In this document: one piece after another, positions 42,070-50,473 of the stretch
Numbering within the stretch: the first letter of the stretch is position 1
Layout of the letters: the number at the start of each line of letters is the position of its first letter
NCBI RefSeq assembly: GCF_900107745.1
Contig: NZ_FNRO01000001.1
Location: forward strand, 967,626-1,031,625
DNA length: 64,000 nucleotides
Direction: 5' to 3'
From: Variovorax sp. YR216
GTDB lineage: Bacteria; Pseudomonadota; Gammaproteobacteria; Burkholderiales; Burkholderiaceae_C
Program-made: the position numbers and the translations under genes
The notes under the pieces: generated by a model
Databases searched by the model: none
What the model was told of the DNA's origin: nothing
Seen by the model: the letters and a program-made list of their open reading frames with translations, nothing else

Positions 42070-42816
42070 TCAGTTCCCTAAGTAAGCGTCGAGCACCTGC
42101 TTGTTGGCGCGGATCTCGGCCGGCGTGCCGATGGCCATCACCTTGCCCTCGACCATCACCATGATCCGGTGGCACAGGTCCATCACGAAGTCCATGTTGT
42201 GCTCGATCACGACGAAGCTGCCGCCGCGGGTTCGGTTGAGGTCCTTGAGCAGCGACGAGAGGCCGCTCACCAGGCTCGGGTTCACGCCGGCGCAGGGCTC
42301 GTCGAGCAGCACCAGGTCCGGGTCGCTCATGAAGGCCATGCCGATGTCCACCAGCTTCTGCTGGCCATAGGACAGCGTGCCGGCCTTCTTGTCGGCGACG
42401 TGGCGGATGCGGAACTGGTCGATCAGCGCGTCGGCCTTGGGGCCGAGGCCGGAATCGCCGGGCGCGAACATGCGGCTCCACATCGTGCCCTGGTGCTCCT
42501 GCGCGGCGACGATGAGGTTCTCGCGCACGGTCATCTTCCCGAACACCTGCAGCGTCTGGAAGGTGCGGCCGACGCCGCGCCGGTTGAGCTCGAGCGGCCC
42601 GAGCTTGGTCACGTCGTCGCCCTTGAGCTCGATGCGTCCGGCATCGGGCGTGATCTGCCCGAGCATGCAGTTGAACAGCGTGGTCTTGCCCGAGCCGTTG
42701 GGGCCGATCACGCCGAAGATCTCGCCGGGCCGGACCTCGAAGCTCACGCCGCCCACGGCCTGGATCGCGCCGTAGGACTTGCGCAGATCGGTCACGCGCA
42801 GAACGGGTGCGCTCAT
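42070..42816 (-). CDS. livG: Branched-chain-type ABC transporter ATPase LivG
   Basis: The 248-residue ATPase has Walker A GPNGSGKTT (near residue 38), the LivG insertion NRRGVGRTFQTLQVF, signature LSYGQQKLVDIGMAF near 155 (YGQ in place of GGQ, common in LivG) and Walker B LVLLDEPCAGVNPSL. Its ATG overlaps the stop of the linker mini-ORF (ATGA), which provides GGAGGT just upstream. It pairs with LivF. Confidence 0.92.
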   Translation of the reverse strand: MSAPVLRVTDLRKSYGAIQAVGGVSFEVRPGEIFGVIGPNGSGKTTLFNCMLGQITPDAGRIELKGDDVTKLGPLELNRRGVGRTFQTLQVFGKMTVRENLIVAAQEHQGTMWSRMFAPGDSGLGPKADALIDQFRIRHVADKKAGTLSYGQQKLVDIGMAFMSDPDLVLLDEPCAGVNPSLVSGLSSLLKDLNRTRGGSFVVIEHNMDFVMDLCHRIMVMVEGKVMAIGTPAEIRANKQVLDAYLGN

Positions 42817-42878
42817 AGAGAAACCTCCGCGCTTCGCGCTGCGGTGCGAGCGCCTTCGGGCGGCCGGGCGGCGCTCAT
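42813..42878 (-). other. Coupling linker mini-ORF between livM and livG (copy 2)
   Basis: This 66-bp element fills the gap between livM and livG. Its ATG overlaps the livM stop (ATGA), it encodes 21 residues (MSAARPPEGARTAARSAEVS and one more), and its TGA overlaps the livG start (ATGA). It shares GGCCGCCC.AAGGCG, CCGCAGCGC and GCGCGGAGGT, in the same order, with the linker at 8046-8108. Both peptides begin MS, are Ala/Arg rich and end AEV plus two residues. It carries the livG ribosome site. Confidence 0.6.
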
Positions 42879-43870
42879 TGGGCTACCCCTACTTTCTGCG
42901 CCATCGCCGCGCGGGCCACCGACGCTTCGCGGGATTCGCGGCGTGCCCGGATGCGGTCGGGGAGCGAGAGCAGCCCGTCGGGCAGCCACACCATCAGCAG
43001 CACCACGGCCGCGCCGAACAGCGGCAGGTACCAGTCGGACACGCCCGGCACGTCGCGCAGCCATTCCGGCAGCACCACGCCGACCGCCGCGCCCAGCACC
43101 GGCCCCCAGAAGTAGCCGGGGCCGCCGACCACGACCATGAGGTACATCATGATCGACGCCGCCACGGTGAACGGCGCCGGCTCGATGAACTGCACCAGCG
43201 AGGCGAACAACCCGCCCGCCACGCCCGCGTAGGCAGCGCCGATCGCGAAGCTCAGCAGCGTGTAGCCACGCACACTGATGCCCAGGCTCTCGGCGCGGAT
43301 CGGGTTGTCGCGCAGCGCCGTGAAGGCCTTGCCCCATGGCGATCGCAACAGGCCCCAGAGCGCGAGCGCGAGCATCGCGGCGACCGCCAGCACCAGGTAG
43401 TAGTACGGCCGGTTGCCTTCCAGCGACAGTCCGAAGAGCGACGGGCGCGCCACGTTGTTGATGCCGAAAGTACCGCCGGTGAGCCACTCCTCGTTGCGCA
43501 TCACGAGCCAGATCGCGGTGTTGAAGCCCAGCGTGGCGAAGGCGAGATAGATGGTCTGCACCCGCAGCGCCGGGAAGCCGAGCACCAGTCCGACAGCGAA
43601 GCACAGCACCGCGGCGGCCGGCAGCCCCAGCCAGAAGCTGAACCCGGCCTTGAGCATCAGCGCCATGGTGTAGGCGCCGATGCCGAGAAAGGCCGCATGG
43701 CCGAGCGACTTCTGTCCCGCATAGCCCACCGTGAGATTGAGCCCCATCGTCGCGATGATGAAGATCAGCCAGTAGCTCAGCAGGTACACCCCGTAGTTCT
43801 TCAGGAACTGCGGCGCGATGAGCATCGCGGCCAGCGCGGCGGCGATGAGGAAGGCGTTGAGCTTTTTCAT
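42875..43870 (-). CDS. livM: Branched-chain-type ABC transporter permease LivM
   Basis: The 331-residue permease has about nine to ten transmembrane segments and the BPD_transp_2 signature region with GRNP-like LRDNPIRAESLGISVRGYTLL near residue 195, preceded by LTVGYAGQKSLGHAAFLGIGAY near 47. Its start overlaps the livH stop (ATGA). The C-terminal tail is cytoplasmic and basic (IRARRESREASVARAAMAQK). It is the second pore subunit of the importer. Confidence 0.92.
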   Translation of the reverse strand: MKKLNAFLIAAALAAMLIAPQFLKNYGVYLLSYWLIFIIATMGLNLTVGYAGQKSLGHAAFLGIGAYTMALMLKAGFSFWLGLPAAAVLCFAVGLVLGFPALRVQTIYLAFATLGFNTAIWLVMRNEEWLTGGTFGINNVARPSLFGLSLEGNRPYYYLVLAVAAMLALALWGLLRSPWGKAFTALRDNPIRAESLGISVRGYTLLSFAIGAAYAGVAGGLFASLVQFIEPAPFTVAASIMMYLMVVVGGPGYFWGPVLGAAVGVVLPEWLRDVPGVSDWYLPLFGAAVVLLMVWLPDGLLSLPDRIRARRESREASVARAAMAQKVGVAQ

Positions 43871-44742
43871 ACCTTGCGCTCCTCCTTCTTTCCGAGGAGG
43901 CCCTGCGGCTTGAAGAGGATCACGACCATGAAGATCACCAGTGCCACCGCGTCCTTGTAGGCCGGCGAGATGTAGGCCGCGGCGAGGTTCTCCGCCACGC
44001 CCACGATCAGGCCGCCCACCAGCGCGCCGCGCGAGTTGTTGAAGCCGCCGATGATGGCCGCGAAGAACGCCTTGCTGCCCAGGCTCTCGCCCATGTCGAA
44101 CTTCGCGAGGTAGGTCGGCGTGACCAGCAGCGCCGCCGCCACTGCGAGCGCGGCGTTGATCGCGAAGGTATAGAACACCATGCGCGGCACGTTGATGCCC
44201 AGCACGCTCGCGCTTTCGGTGTTCTGCGCCACGGCCTGCATCGCGCGGCCGGTCACGGTCTTCGCGAGGAAGGCCTGCGTCGCCAGCACGATCGCCACCG
44301 CGAGCACGAAGGTGCCGAGGTCGCCCATCGTGATCGTCACGCCCGCGACGTTGAAGAGCTTGTCCGGAAACAGGCTCGGAAAGGGCTGTGCCTCGGCGCT
44401 GTAGGCCGCGCGCACGCCGTTGCGCATCGCGATCGACAGGCCGATGCTCGCGACCACGATCGGCATCATTCCGTACTTGAGAAGCGGATCGACCACGCCG
44501 CGCTTGAACGCCCAGCCGAGCACCACCACCGCCACCGCGACGGTGAGCACGAAGCCGAGCGCCAGCGGTGCGCCGAACGACATGAACGCCAGCATGGCGA
44601 AGGCCGGCAGCATCACGAACTCGCCCTGGGCGAAGTTGATGGTGCCGCTGGCCTGCCAGAGCAGCGTGAAGCCGAGCGCCGCCAGCGCGTAGATCGAGCC
44701 GGTGGCGAGCCCGGAGAAGAAGAGCTGCAGGAAGTCGGTCAT
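43867..44742 (-). CDS. livH: Branched-chain-type ABC transporter permease LivH
   Basis: The 291-residue permease has about eight transmembrane helices. It contains GSIYALAALGFTLLWQASGTINFAQGEFVML near the N-terminus, the LivH hallmark, and GSKAFFAAIIGGFNNSRGALVGG near residue 225. The order livK-livH-livM-linker-livG-livF is complete. It starts 21 bp after livK. Confidence 0.92.
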   Translation of the reverse strand: MTDFLQLFFSGLATGSIYALAALGFTLLWQASGTINFAQGEFVMLPAFAMLAFMSFGAPLALGFVLTVAVAVVVLGWAFKRGVVDPLLKYGMMPIVVASIGLSIAMRNGVRAAYSAEAQPFPSLFPDKLFNVAGVTITMGDLGTFVLAVAIVLATQAFLAKTVTGRAMQAVAQNTESASVLGINVPRMVFYTFAINAALAVAAALLVTPTYLAKFDMGESLGSKAFFAAIIGGFNNSRGALVGGLIVGVAENLAAAYISPAYKDAVALVIFMVVILFKPQGLLGKKEERKV

Positions 44743-44763
44743 GGGACCTTGCTTGCCCGGCGC

Positions 44764-45927
44764 TTACTGCTTCTTGCCCAGGGCGGGCAGGATTTCCTTC
44801 ACTTCCTGCTTGCCGTTCTTCACCTCGACGATGAAGCTCTCGCGGTCGAGATCGCCCTTCTCGTCGATGGTCACGTCCATCAGCACGCCGGGCTCCTTCG
44901 ACACCGGGATCGTCAGGCCGTGCAGCGCCTTGGCGATCGCGATGCGGTCGAGCTTGCCCGCCTTCTCGACGCCAGCCTTGAACATGTAGACGCTGGTGTA
45001 GCCCTTGATGCCATTGTGGTCGGGGATGTACTTGTATTCCTTCTCGAACTTCGCGCGGAAGGCGCGCATCGTCGGGATCGGCGCGTCCACCGTGAGGCCC
45101 ACGTGCGCCAGGATGCCGTTGGCGGATTCACCCGCCAGCTCGATCACCTTCTGGCTCGGCAGCACCGTCTCGCCGAGGATCGGCTTGTTCCAGCCCTGCT
45201 TGCGCAACTCACGCAGCGCGCGCGCCGACTCTTCCTCGTTGGTGTAGACGAACACCGCGTCCGGGTTGCTCTGCTTGGCCTTGAGCACCGGCGCCGACCA
45301 GTCGACCTGACCCGGCTCGGTCGAGATGTCGGCCACGATCTTGATGCCGTTCGCTTCGGCAGACTTCATGAACGCATCGCGCCCGCCCTTGCCGAAATCG
45401 TTGTTGACGTAGACCACCGCGATGGTCTTGGCCTTGAGGTTCGCGGCCACATAGCGCGCCAGCTTGGGCATCGCGTTGACCTGCGAGAAGCTCGTGCGGA
45501 AGACGAAGGGATTGCCCTGCGCGGTGATCGCGGTGGCCTCGGCGCCGGTGAAGTTCGGCGTCTCGCCGCGGCGCGTCTCGGCCATGCTGACGATCATCGA
45601 GCCCGAGAAGCCGGGGCCGAAGACCGCGATCACACCGTTGTCGACCGCCTTGGCGGCCATGGCCTTGGCAACGCCGGGGTTCGACTGCGTGTCGCTGATC
45701 GCGCTTTCGATCTTCTTGCCGAGGATGCCGCCGGAAGCGTTGATTTCCTTGATCGCGAGTTCGACGCCATTCCTGAAGTTCGTGCCCGCAGTGGCACCGG
45801 TGCCCGACAGCTCCTGGATGTTGGCCACCTGGATGGTGTTCTGGGCGAAGGCACCGCTGGCGCAGGCGGCCAGCGCGCACGCGGCGGCCAGGCGGATCGC
45901 GAACTTGCGGGATTGAAGAATGGCCAT
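44764..45927 (-). CDS. Liv-type periplasmic substrate-binding protein
   Basis: The 387-residue protein has a Sec signal peptide (FAIRLAAACALAACASGAFAQ) and the Peripla_BP_6 fold, with ELSGTGATAGTNFRNGVELAI near residue 38 and VNNDFGKGGRDAFMKSAEANG near 168. It binds the substrate of the LivHMGF importer. In this operon the ligand is more likely quinate, shikimate, protocatechuate or a similar ring acid than leucine; that is inference from neighbours. It lies 63 bp after the TIM-barrel gene. Confidence 0.88.
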   Translation of the reverse strand: MAILQSRKFAIRLAAACALAACASGAFAQNTIQVANIQELSGTGATAGTNFRNGVELAIKEINASGGILGKKIESAISDTQSNPGVAKAMAAKAVDNGVIAVFGPGFSGSMIVSMAETRRGETPNFTGAEATAITAQGNPFVFRTSFSQVNAMPKLARYVAANLKAKTIAVVYVNNDFGKGGRDAFMKSAEANGIKIVADISTEPGQVDWSAPVLKAKQSNPDAVFVYTNEEESARALRELRKQGWNKPILGETVLPSQKVIELAGESANGILAHVGLTVDAPIPTMRAFRAKFEKEYKYIPDHNGIKGYTSVYMFKAGVEKAGKLDRIAIAKALHGLTIPVSKEPGVLMDVTIDEKGDLDRESFIVEVKNGKQEVKEILPALGKKQ

Positions 45928-45990
45928 CGAAGTCTCCTCTTTGGTGGTTGATTGGTTTTTGATCGATTCGAGCCGGATGAGCGCTGGAAC

Positions 45991-46872
45991 TCAGGCCGGC
46001 GGCACGCGGGCGCCCTCGCCGCCCGCGACGTGCGATTCGCTGAGCCAGCGCGCGCTCTTCATCGCGCGCTGCCCGACCACCATCGGGTCGGAATTCACGT
46101 AGTCGTCGTTGAACACCTCGAAGGTGTAGTGGCCGCGATAGCCTTTGTCTTCAAGAAGCTGCACGAGGTCGCGCGAGTCGTGCAATCCCTCGCCCGGGAA
46201 CAGGCGCTGGTGGCGGGCCAGCTCGATCATGTCGGACTGGCGGTCGCTGTATTCGAAGAAGTAGTCGGCAAGCTGCACGAGGAAGATTTTTTCCACCGGC
46301 ACCTCGGCAAGCTGCTTGAGCGTCTCGGGCGTGTCGTCGCCGTGCACCGACATGTGGAAGAAATCGAGGTTGAGACCCACGTTCTCGCGGTCGCAACGGC
46401 GCACGATGTCCCACGCCTGGTGCCAGCGGTTGGTGTGGCGGCCCCATGAAAGCGCCTCGTAGCAGATGCGGATGCCCAGCGGCGTCGCGAGCGTGGCGAG
46501 CGTTCGCAGGTCCTCGGCGGCGCGGTCGGGATCGTCGATCGCGAGCGGCGAGGTGGTCGAGCAGCACAGCAGCAGGTCGGTGCCGACCAGCGCCATCTGG
46601 CGCAGCTGCTCGCGCGCCATTTCGAGCCGGTGCGGGCGCATCGCGTCGGGCGCGCATTCGAAGTCGCGCAGCGGCTGGAAGTCGGTGACCTTGAGGCCGC
46701 TTTGCTTCACGAGCTGCGCGGCCTTCTCGACGCCGGCGGGATGGTTGATGAGATCACGCGCCCAGAGCTCGACGCCCGAGAAGCCGGCCGCCTTCATGCA
46801 TTCGAGCTTGTGGCCGAGTTCGCCTCCCATGGTGACGGTGTTGAAGCCGAAGCGATCTAGGGCGATGGCCAT
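45991..46872 (-). CDS. TIM-barrel enzyme, 3-dehydroshikimate dehydratase-like
   Basis: The 293-residue member of the sugar-phosphate isomerase/AP-endonuclease 2 superfamily has AAGFSGVELWARDL near residue 28, ICYEALSWGRHTNRW near 135, VGLNLDFFHMSVHGDD near 165 and YTFEVFNDDY near 258. The metal ligands (Glu of CYEAL, Asp of LNLDFFH, His and the late Glu) fit AsbF/QuiC-type 3-dehydroshikimate dehydratases, which convert 3-dehydroshikimate to protocatechuate. An isomerase of the same fold is the alternative. The position between two shikimate-dehydrogenase-family genes and pca genes supports the dehydratase reading. I chose the ATG at 46872. Confidence 0.75.
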   Translation of the reverse strand: MAIALDRFGFNTVTMGGELGHKLECMKAAGFSGVELWARDLINHPAGVEKAAQLVKQSGLKVTDFQPLRDFECAPDAMRPHRLEMAREQLRQMALVGTDLLLCCSTTSPLAIDDPDRAAEDLRTLATLATPLGIRICYEALSWGRHTNRWHQAWDIVRRCDRENVGLNLDFFHMSVHGDDTPETLKQLAEVPVEKIFLVQLADYFFEYSDRQSDMIELARHQRLFPGEGLHDSRDLVQLLEDKGYRGHYTFEVFNDDYVNSDPMVVGQRAMKSARWLSESHVAGGEGARVPPA

Positions 46873-46909
46873 GGGAGTCTCTGTCGTTGAAAGATGAACG
46901 GCCCGCGCG

Positions 46910-47833
46910 TCAGGCCACGCTGGCCGAGTGATAGCGCAGGGGCGCATGGATCTCGTCGGCCATCGAGGCCGGGTAGATCAGCTCGCGCAGGAAATTGGCG
47001 TCGTGGCGCACCGCGTTCGCAGCGTCCTTGTGGCCAAAGAAGTCGAGGTAATGCGGCATCTGCTGGATCAGCATCTCGAAGCCGGCCTGCGCGTTGAGGC
47101 CGCGCTCGCGCGCCGCGCGCACGATGGGCGTCGGCTGGCCGCGCAGGAGGATGTCGAAGAGCGCCGCGTGCGAATCCATGCGGGCGACGTCCACCGGCAG
47201 CGGGTCCTCGGGCTTGAGGCCGAGCGAGGTCGCGTTGACGACGAGGTCGTAGCCGGCGGGATCGTTGCTGTCGACCGCAACCGTGGTCGCGTCGAAGAAG
47301 GCGTCGAGCTTGGCGGCGACACCCGCGGCCTTGCCAGCCGCGACGTCGTAGAAGGCGATGTGCTCGGCGCCATTGACCGTCCCGCCTTCCGCGAGCGCCA
47401 CGCCGATGGCCGCCGCGCTCACGCCCGCGCCGAGGATCAGCACGCGCTTGCCGCGGAACGGGATGTTGTAGCGGTCGAGCGCGCCGATCAGGCCCTCGCC
47501 ATCGAAGAGGTCGCCTTCGAGCTCGCCGTTCTCGATGCGGCGCACCACGTTGGCGGAGCCCGCGACGCGACCGAAGAGGCCGCATCCATCCAGCAGGTCC
47601 ACCAGCGACGGCTTGTGCGGCGGCGCAATCACCATGCCGCGCACGTTCCTGGCCAGGAATGCCGCCTTCACGAAAACGGCCAGGTCGCGCCGCCCCACCT
47701 GCACCGGCGCCATCACCGCGTCGATGCCGCAGCGCTCGAACACCGCATTGAACATCCGCGGCAGGCGCACATTCGTGACCGGGTCGCCCGGGAGGAGGTA
47801 GAGGGAGGTGCTGCCGACGATGGAAGGGAACAT
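46910..47833 (-). CDS. Shikimate dehydrogenase-family enzyme (divergent, copy 2)
   Basis: The 307-residue oxidoreductase is the first gene of the operon. The catalytic Lys and Asp lie in VIAPPHKPSLVDLL (near residue 75) and GDLFDGEGL (near 110). The nucleotide motif is LILGAGVSAAAIGVAL, then FYDVAAG, whose Asp suggests NAD+. The N-terminal region (STSLYLLPGDPVTNVRLP) lacks the standard SxSP shikimate motif. It is distinct from the copy at 40445, so the operon probably oxidises two related alicyclic substrates or two positions. I chose the ATG at 47833 over an upstream TTG. Confidence 0.8.
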   Translation of the reverse strand: MFPSIVGSTSLYLLPGDPVTNVRLPRMFNAVFERCGIDAVMAPVQVGRRDLAVFVKAAFLARNVRGMVIAPPHKPSLVDLLDGCGLFGRVAGSANVVRRIENGELEGDLFDGEGLIGALDRYNIPFRGKRVLILGAGVSAAAIGVALAEGGTVNGAEHIAFYDVAAGKAAGVAAKLDAFFDATTVAVDSNDPAGYDLVVNATSLGLKPEDPLPVDVARMDSHAALFDILLRGQPTPIVRAARERGLNAQAGFEMLIQQMPHYLDFFGHKDAANAVRHDANFLRELIYPASMADEIHAPLRYHSASVA

Positions 47834-47854
47834 GTGGGTGTCTCGCTTCAAGTT

Positions 47855-47869
47855 GTTCGACTATCGACC
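47855..47869. promoter_or_regulatory. Single IclR/PcaR-type box near the catabolic operon start
   Basis: GTTCGACTATCGACC matches the palindrome GTTCGATCATCGAAC at 12 of 15 positions and lies 22 bp upstream of the first operon gene. It is 84 bp from the box pair at 47939-47974, the same helical face if one turn is 10.5 bp. It may be a repression site for the operon. Confidence 0.5.
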
Positions 47870-47938
47870 GAATCACTGACGAGGCGCCGCTAATGTAGCG
47901 GTCGATGTGAGCGGATCGTAGCAAGTGAAAGTGTGGAA

Positions 47939-47974
47939 AACCGATGATCGAACTACACTGTTCGATCATCGAAC
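47939..47974. promoter_or_regulatory. Paired IclR/PcaR-type boxes between catabolic operon and regulator
   Basis: Two 15-bp boxes lie at 47939-47953 (AACCGATGATCGAAC) and 47960-47974 (GTTCGATCATCGAAC, a perfect palindrome), starting 21 bp apart. Inner arms GATGATCGAAC and GTTCGATCATC form an exact 11-bp inverted repeat around TACACT. The sequence resembles the published PcaR/PobR-family GTTCGATAATCGCAC site. It is 27 bp before the IclR gene and 105 bp before the operon, so it can serve both. Confidence 0.75.
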
Positions 47975-48001
47975 GAATTCAGGGTTTGTCCCAAAAACGC
48001 C

Positions 48002-48787
48002 ATGGACAACGAGACATCCCCCACGCCACCCGGTCTCGACAAGCGCGACTGGATCGCCGGCCTCGAACGCGGCGTCTCGATCATCGAGGCCTTCGACGAC
48101 GCGCACCAGCGCATGACCGCCAGCGAAGCCGGCCAGCGCACCGGCATGACCCGCACCGCGGCGCGGCGCTACCTGCTCACGCTGCAGCACATGGGCTACG
48201 TGGCCAGCGACGGCAAGCTCTTCTGGCTCACGCCGCGCGTGCTGCGCCTCGGGCAGTCGTACCTGGAATCCGCGCGGCTGCCGCGCATCGTGCAGCCCTT
48301 CCTGCAGCGGGTGGCGGCCGGCACGCACGAGATCGCCTACCTGAGCGTGATGGACGGGGACGAGGTGGTCTACATCGCACGCAATGGTCCGAACCGGAGC
48401 ATGAGCACCGGCTACGTGCTCGGCGCGCGGGTGCCGGCGCAGGTGACGGCGTCGGGCATGCTGATGCTGGCGATGCGCAGCGACGAGGACCTGGGCGCCT
48501 GGCTGGAAACGCGCGAACTGGCGGTGTTCACATCGCACACGATTTCGAGCAAGGAGCGCATGAAGCTCGAACTCGCGCGCATCCGGGCGCAGGGGTGGGC
48601 GCTGTCGGAGCAGCAGCTGGATCTGAATTCACGCGGCATCGCGGTGCCGCTGCGGGACCGTCACGGCGAACTGGTCGGTGCGCTGAACGTGACCATGCCC
48701 ATGGGCCATGAAAGCAGCGAGGACGCGGTCGCCCGCGTCCTCCCTGTATTGCGCGAGACCGCGCAGGCTATGAGGAACTTGATCTGA
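48002..48787 (+). CDS. IclR-family regulator, PcaR/PobR-like
   Basis: The 261-residue protein has an N-terminal winged HTH (about residues 20-80; IAGLERGVSIIEAFDD and GMTRTAARRYLLTLQHMGYV) and a C-terminal IclR effector domain. The PcaR/PobR subfamily is indicated by the RGVSIIEAF start and the VYIARNGPNRSMSTGYVLGARVPA region. These regulators activate protocatechuate or quinate genes in response to pathway intermediates. It is divergent from the big operon with operator boxes between them, and convergent with the MHS transporter gene, which carries the same boxes. Confidence 0.88.
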   Translation: MDNETSPTPPGLDKRDWIAGLERGVSIIEAFDDAHQRMTASEAGQRTGMTRTAARRYLLTLQHMGYVASDGKLFWLTPRVLRLGQSYLESARLPRIVQPFLQRVAAGTHEIAYLSVMDGDEVVYIARNGPNRSMSTGYVLGARVPAQVTASGMLMLAMRSDEDLGAWLETRELAVFTSHTISSKERMKLELARIRAQGWALSEQQLDLNSRGIAVPLRDRHGELVGALNVTMPMGHESSEDAVARVLPVLRETAQAMRNLI

Positions 48788-48790
48788 ACG

Positions 48791-50203
48791 TCAGGCGACA
48801 GCCTTGGTCAGAGAGGCCTCGGCCAGCGTCTGCGCACGCAGGCGGTCGTATTCATCCTTCGGAACCGGCACCGCGTTCGGCTTGCCCAGATCGTTGAGGT
48901 GGATCCGGTAGGTTTCGCGGGCGCTCATCACGGCGATGGCGGCGATGGCCGTGATGCCGAGGGTCAGCGCACCGATGATCATCGGAATGTTGGCCGCACC
49001 GGGAGGCGCAACGGCAACGAACAGGGCCGGCAGCATCGCGGTGACGGCGGTGCCCAGGTTCTGCGAGATCGCCATCGCCGAGCAGCGGGTGCGGGTCGGG
49101 AACAGTTCGGGGTAGAAGCTCGGGAAGACCGCGTTGTAGCCCTGGTACACGATGCCCCACATCAAGAGCGACATCACGATCGCCAGCGGCACGTTGTGGA
49201 TGCTGATCGCATAGAGGTAGCCGAACGACAGCAGACCCGCGCCGAGTGAACCGAGCACCATCGGAAACTTGCGGCCGACCTTGTCCGAGAGGTTGCCGAC
49301 CATCGGGATGACGATCACCGCGAGGACATTGCCGAGCACCGGGATCCACAGGTAGATGTCCTTCTGGAAGCCGATGCCGTAGGCCGGCTGCACCGCGTAG
49401 GCGGCACCGAACACGGTGGCGACGACCGGGATCACGTTCATCAGCGAGGCGCAGACCACGCGGATCATGTCCCTCCAGCTCTGCGTGAAGGCCTCGATGA
49501 CCGGGGCCTTCGGCACGGCCTGGCCCTCGGCGAGCTCTTCGGTGAACGCAGGCGTCTCGTCGACTTCGCGGCGAATGATGTAGCCGGCCACGATCACGAC
49601 GAAGCTCAGGATGAACGGAATCCGCCAGCCCCAGCTCAGGAAGGCGTCGTCGGGCATGTAGTGGGCAAGCGGCAGGAACACGGCGGCGGCAAGGATCTGG
49701 CCGGCCTGCACGCCCTGCAGCGTGAAGCTGGCAAAGAAGCCGCGTCGGCCGAATGGGGCGTGCTCCAGGATCATGGAGCTCGCGCCCGAGATCTCCCCGG
49801 CCACCGCGAAGCCCTGGATCAGTCGCAGAACCACCAGCAGCACCGGAGCCAGAAGACCCACCTGGTCGTAGGTGGGCAGCAGGCCGACCGCGATGGTCGA
49901 GAAGCCCATGAGGAACATGCAGATCAACAGCATGTGCTTGCGGCCCTTGGTGTCGCCCCAGTGGCCGAGCACGAAGGCGCCGATGGGCCGTGCGATGTAG
50001 CCGACGCCGTAGGTCGCCAGCGAGGCGACGATGGCGATCGTGGGGTCGCCCTTCGGGAAGAAGATCTGGGGAAAGATCAGCGACGCGGCGGTCGCGTAGA
50101 TGAAGAAGTCGTAGTACTCCAATGCCGAGCCGATCCAGCCGCTGGCGGCCGCCTTCTTGGATTGGTGTCGGCCTTTCGGTTCCGAGTCCTTGGGGTTGCT
50201 CAT
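48791..50203 (-). CDS. MHS-family MFS transporter (shikimate/aromatic-acid type)
   Basis: The 470-residue, 12-helix protein of the metabolite:H+ symporter family (ShiA/KgtP/PcaT relatives) has SGWIGSALEYYDFFIYATAA near the start and YIARPIGAFVLGHWGDTKGRKH, the MHS motif. GGAGAG sits 4 nt before the ATG at 50203. It probably imports shikimate, quinate, protocatechuate or a related acid. The upstream pair of IclR boxes (50348-50383) ties it to the adjacent regulator and catabolic operon. Confidence 0.85.
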   Translation of the reverse strand: MSNPKDSEPKGRHQSKKAAASGWIGSALEYYDFFIYATAASLIFPQIFFPKGDPTIAIVASLATYGVGYIARPIGAFVLGHWGDTKGRKHMLLICMFLMGFSTIAVGLLPTYDQVGLLAPVLLVVLRLIQGFAVAGEISGASSMILEHAPFGRRGFFASFTLQGVQAGQILAAAVFLPLAHYMPDDAFLSWGWRIPFILSFVVIVAGYIIRREVDETPAFTEELAEGQAVPKAPVIEAFTQSWRDMIRVVCASLMNVIPVVATVFGAAYAVQPAYGIGFQKDIYLWIPVLGNVLAVIVIPMVGNLSDKVGRKFPMVLGSLGAGLLSFGYLYAISIHNVPLAIVMSLLMWGIVYQGYNAVFPSFYPELFPTRTRCSAMAISQNLGTAVTAMLPALFVAVAPPGAANIPMIIGALTLGITAIAAIAVMSARETYRIHLNDLGKPNAVPVPKDEYDRLRAQTLAEASLTKAVA

Positions 50204-50347
50204 TTGTCTCTCCGGATGGTGGGTCGAGGGGCGGCGGACTTGGGACGGAGGTCCCGCCGGCTTCGTTCGGCTATCGCGCAGTTCGCGGTGCGCAGCGTGA
50301 ATGTAGAACGCAGCCCTTGAACGGGCCCAGCGAATTCTGGCGACGTA

Positions 50348-50383
50348 GATCAATGATCGTACCGGCACGATCGATGATCGAAC
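50348..50383. promoter_or_regulatory. Paired IclR/PcaR-type boxes upstream of the MHS transporter
   Basis: Boxes lie at 50348-50362 (GATCAATGATCGTAC) and 50369-50383 (GATCGATGATCGAAC), 21 bp apart as in the pair at 47939-47974. The second, read on the minus strand, is GTTCGATCATCGATC, one base from the perfect palindrome at 47960. They lie 145-180 bp upstream of the transporter start. Confidence 0.7.
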
Positions 50384-50473
50384 GCTCTACGGGTTTCTCC
50401 TGAATCTTGCCGTCTGCCCGTACTTTTCTTGCCTTGACGCCGAAGTCGATGTGCCGGCCGGTCAAGCCGCCTT

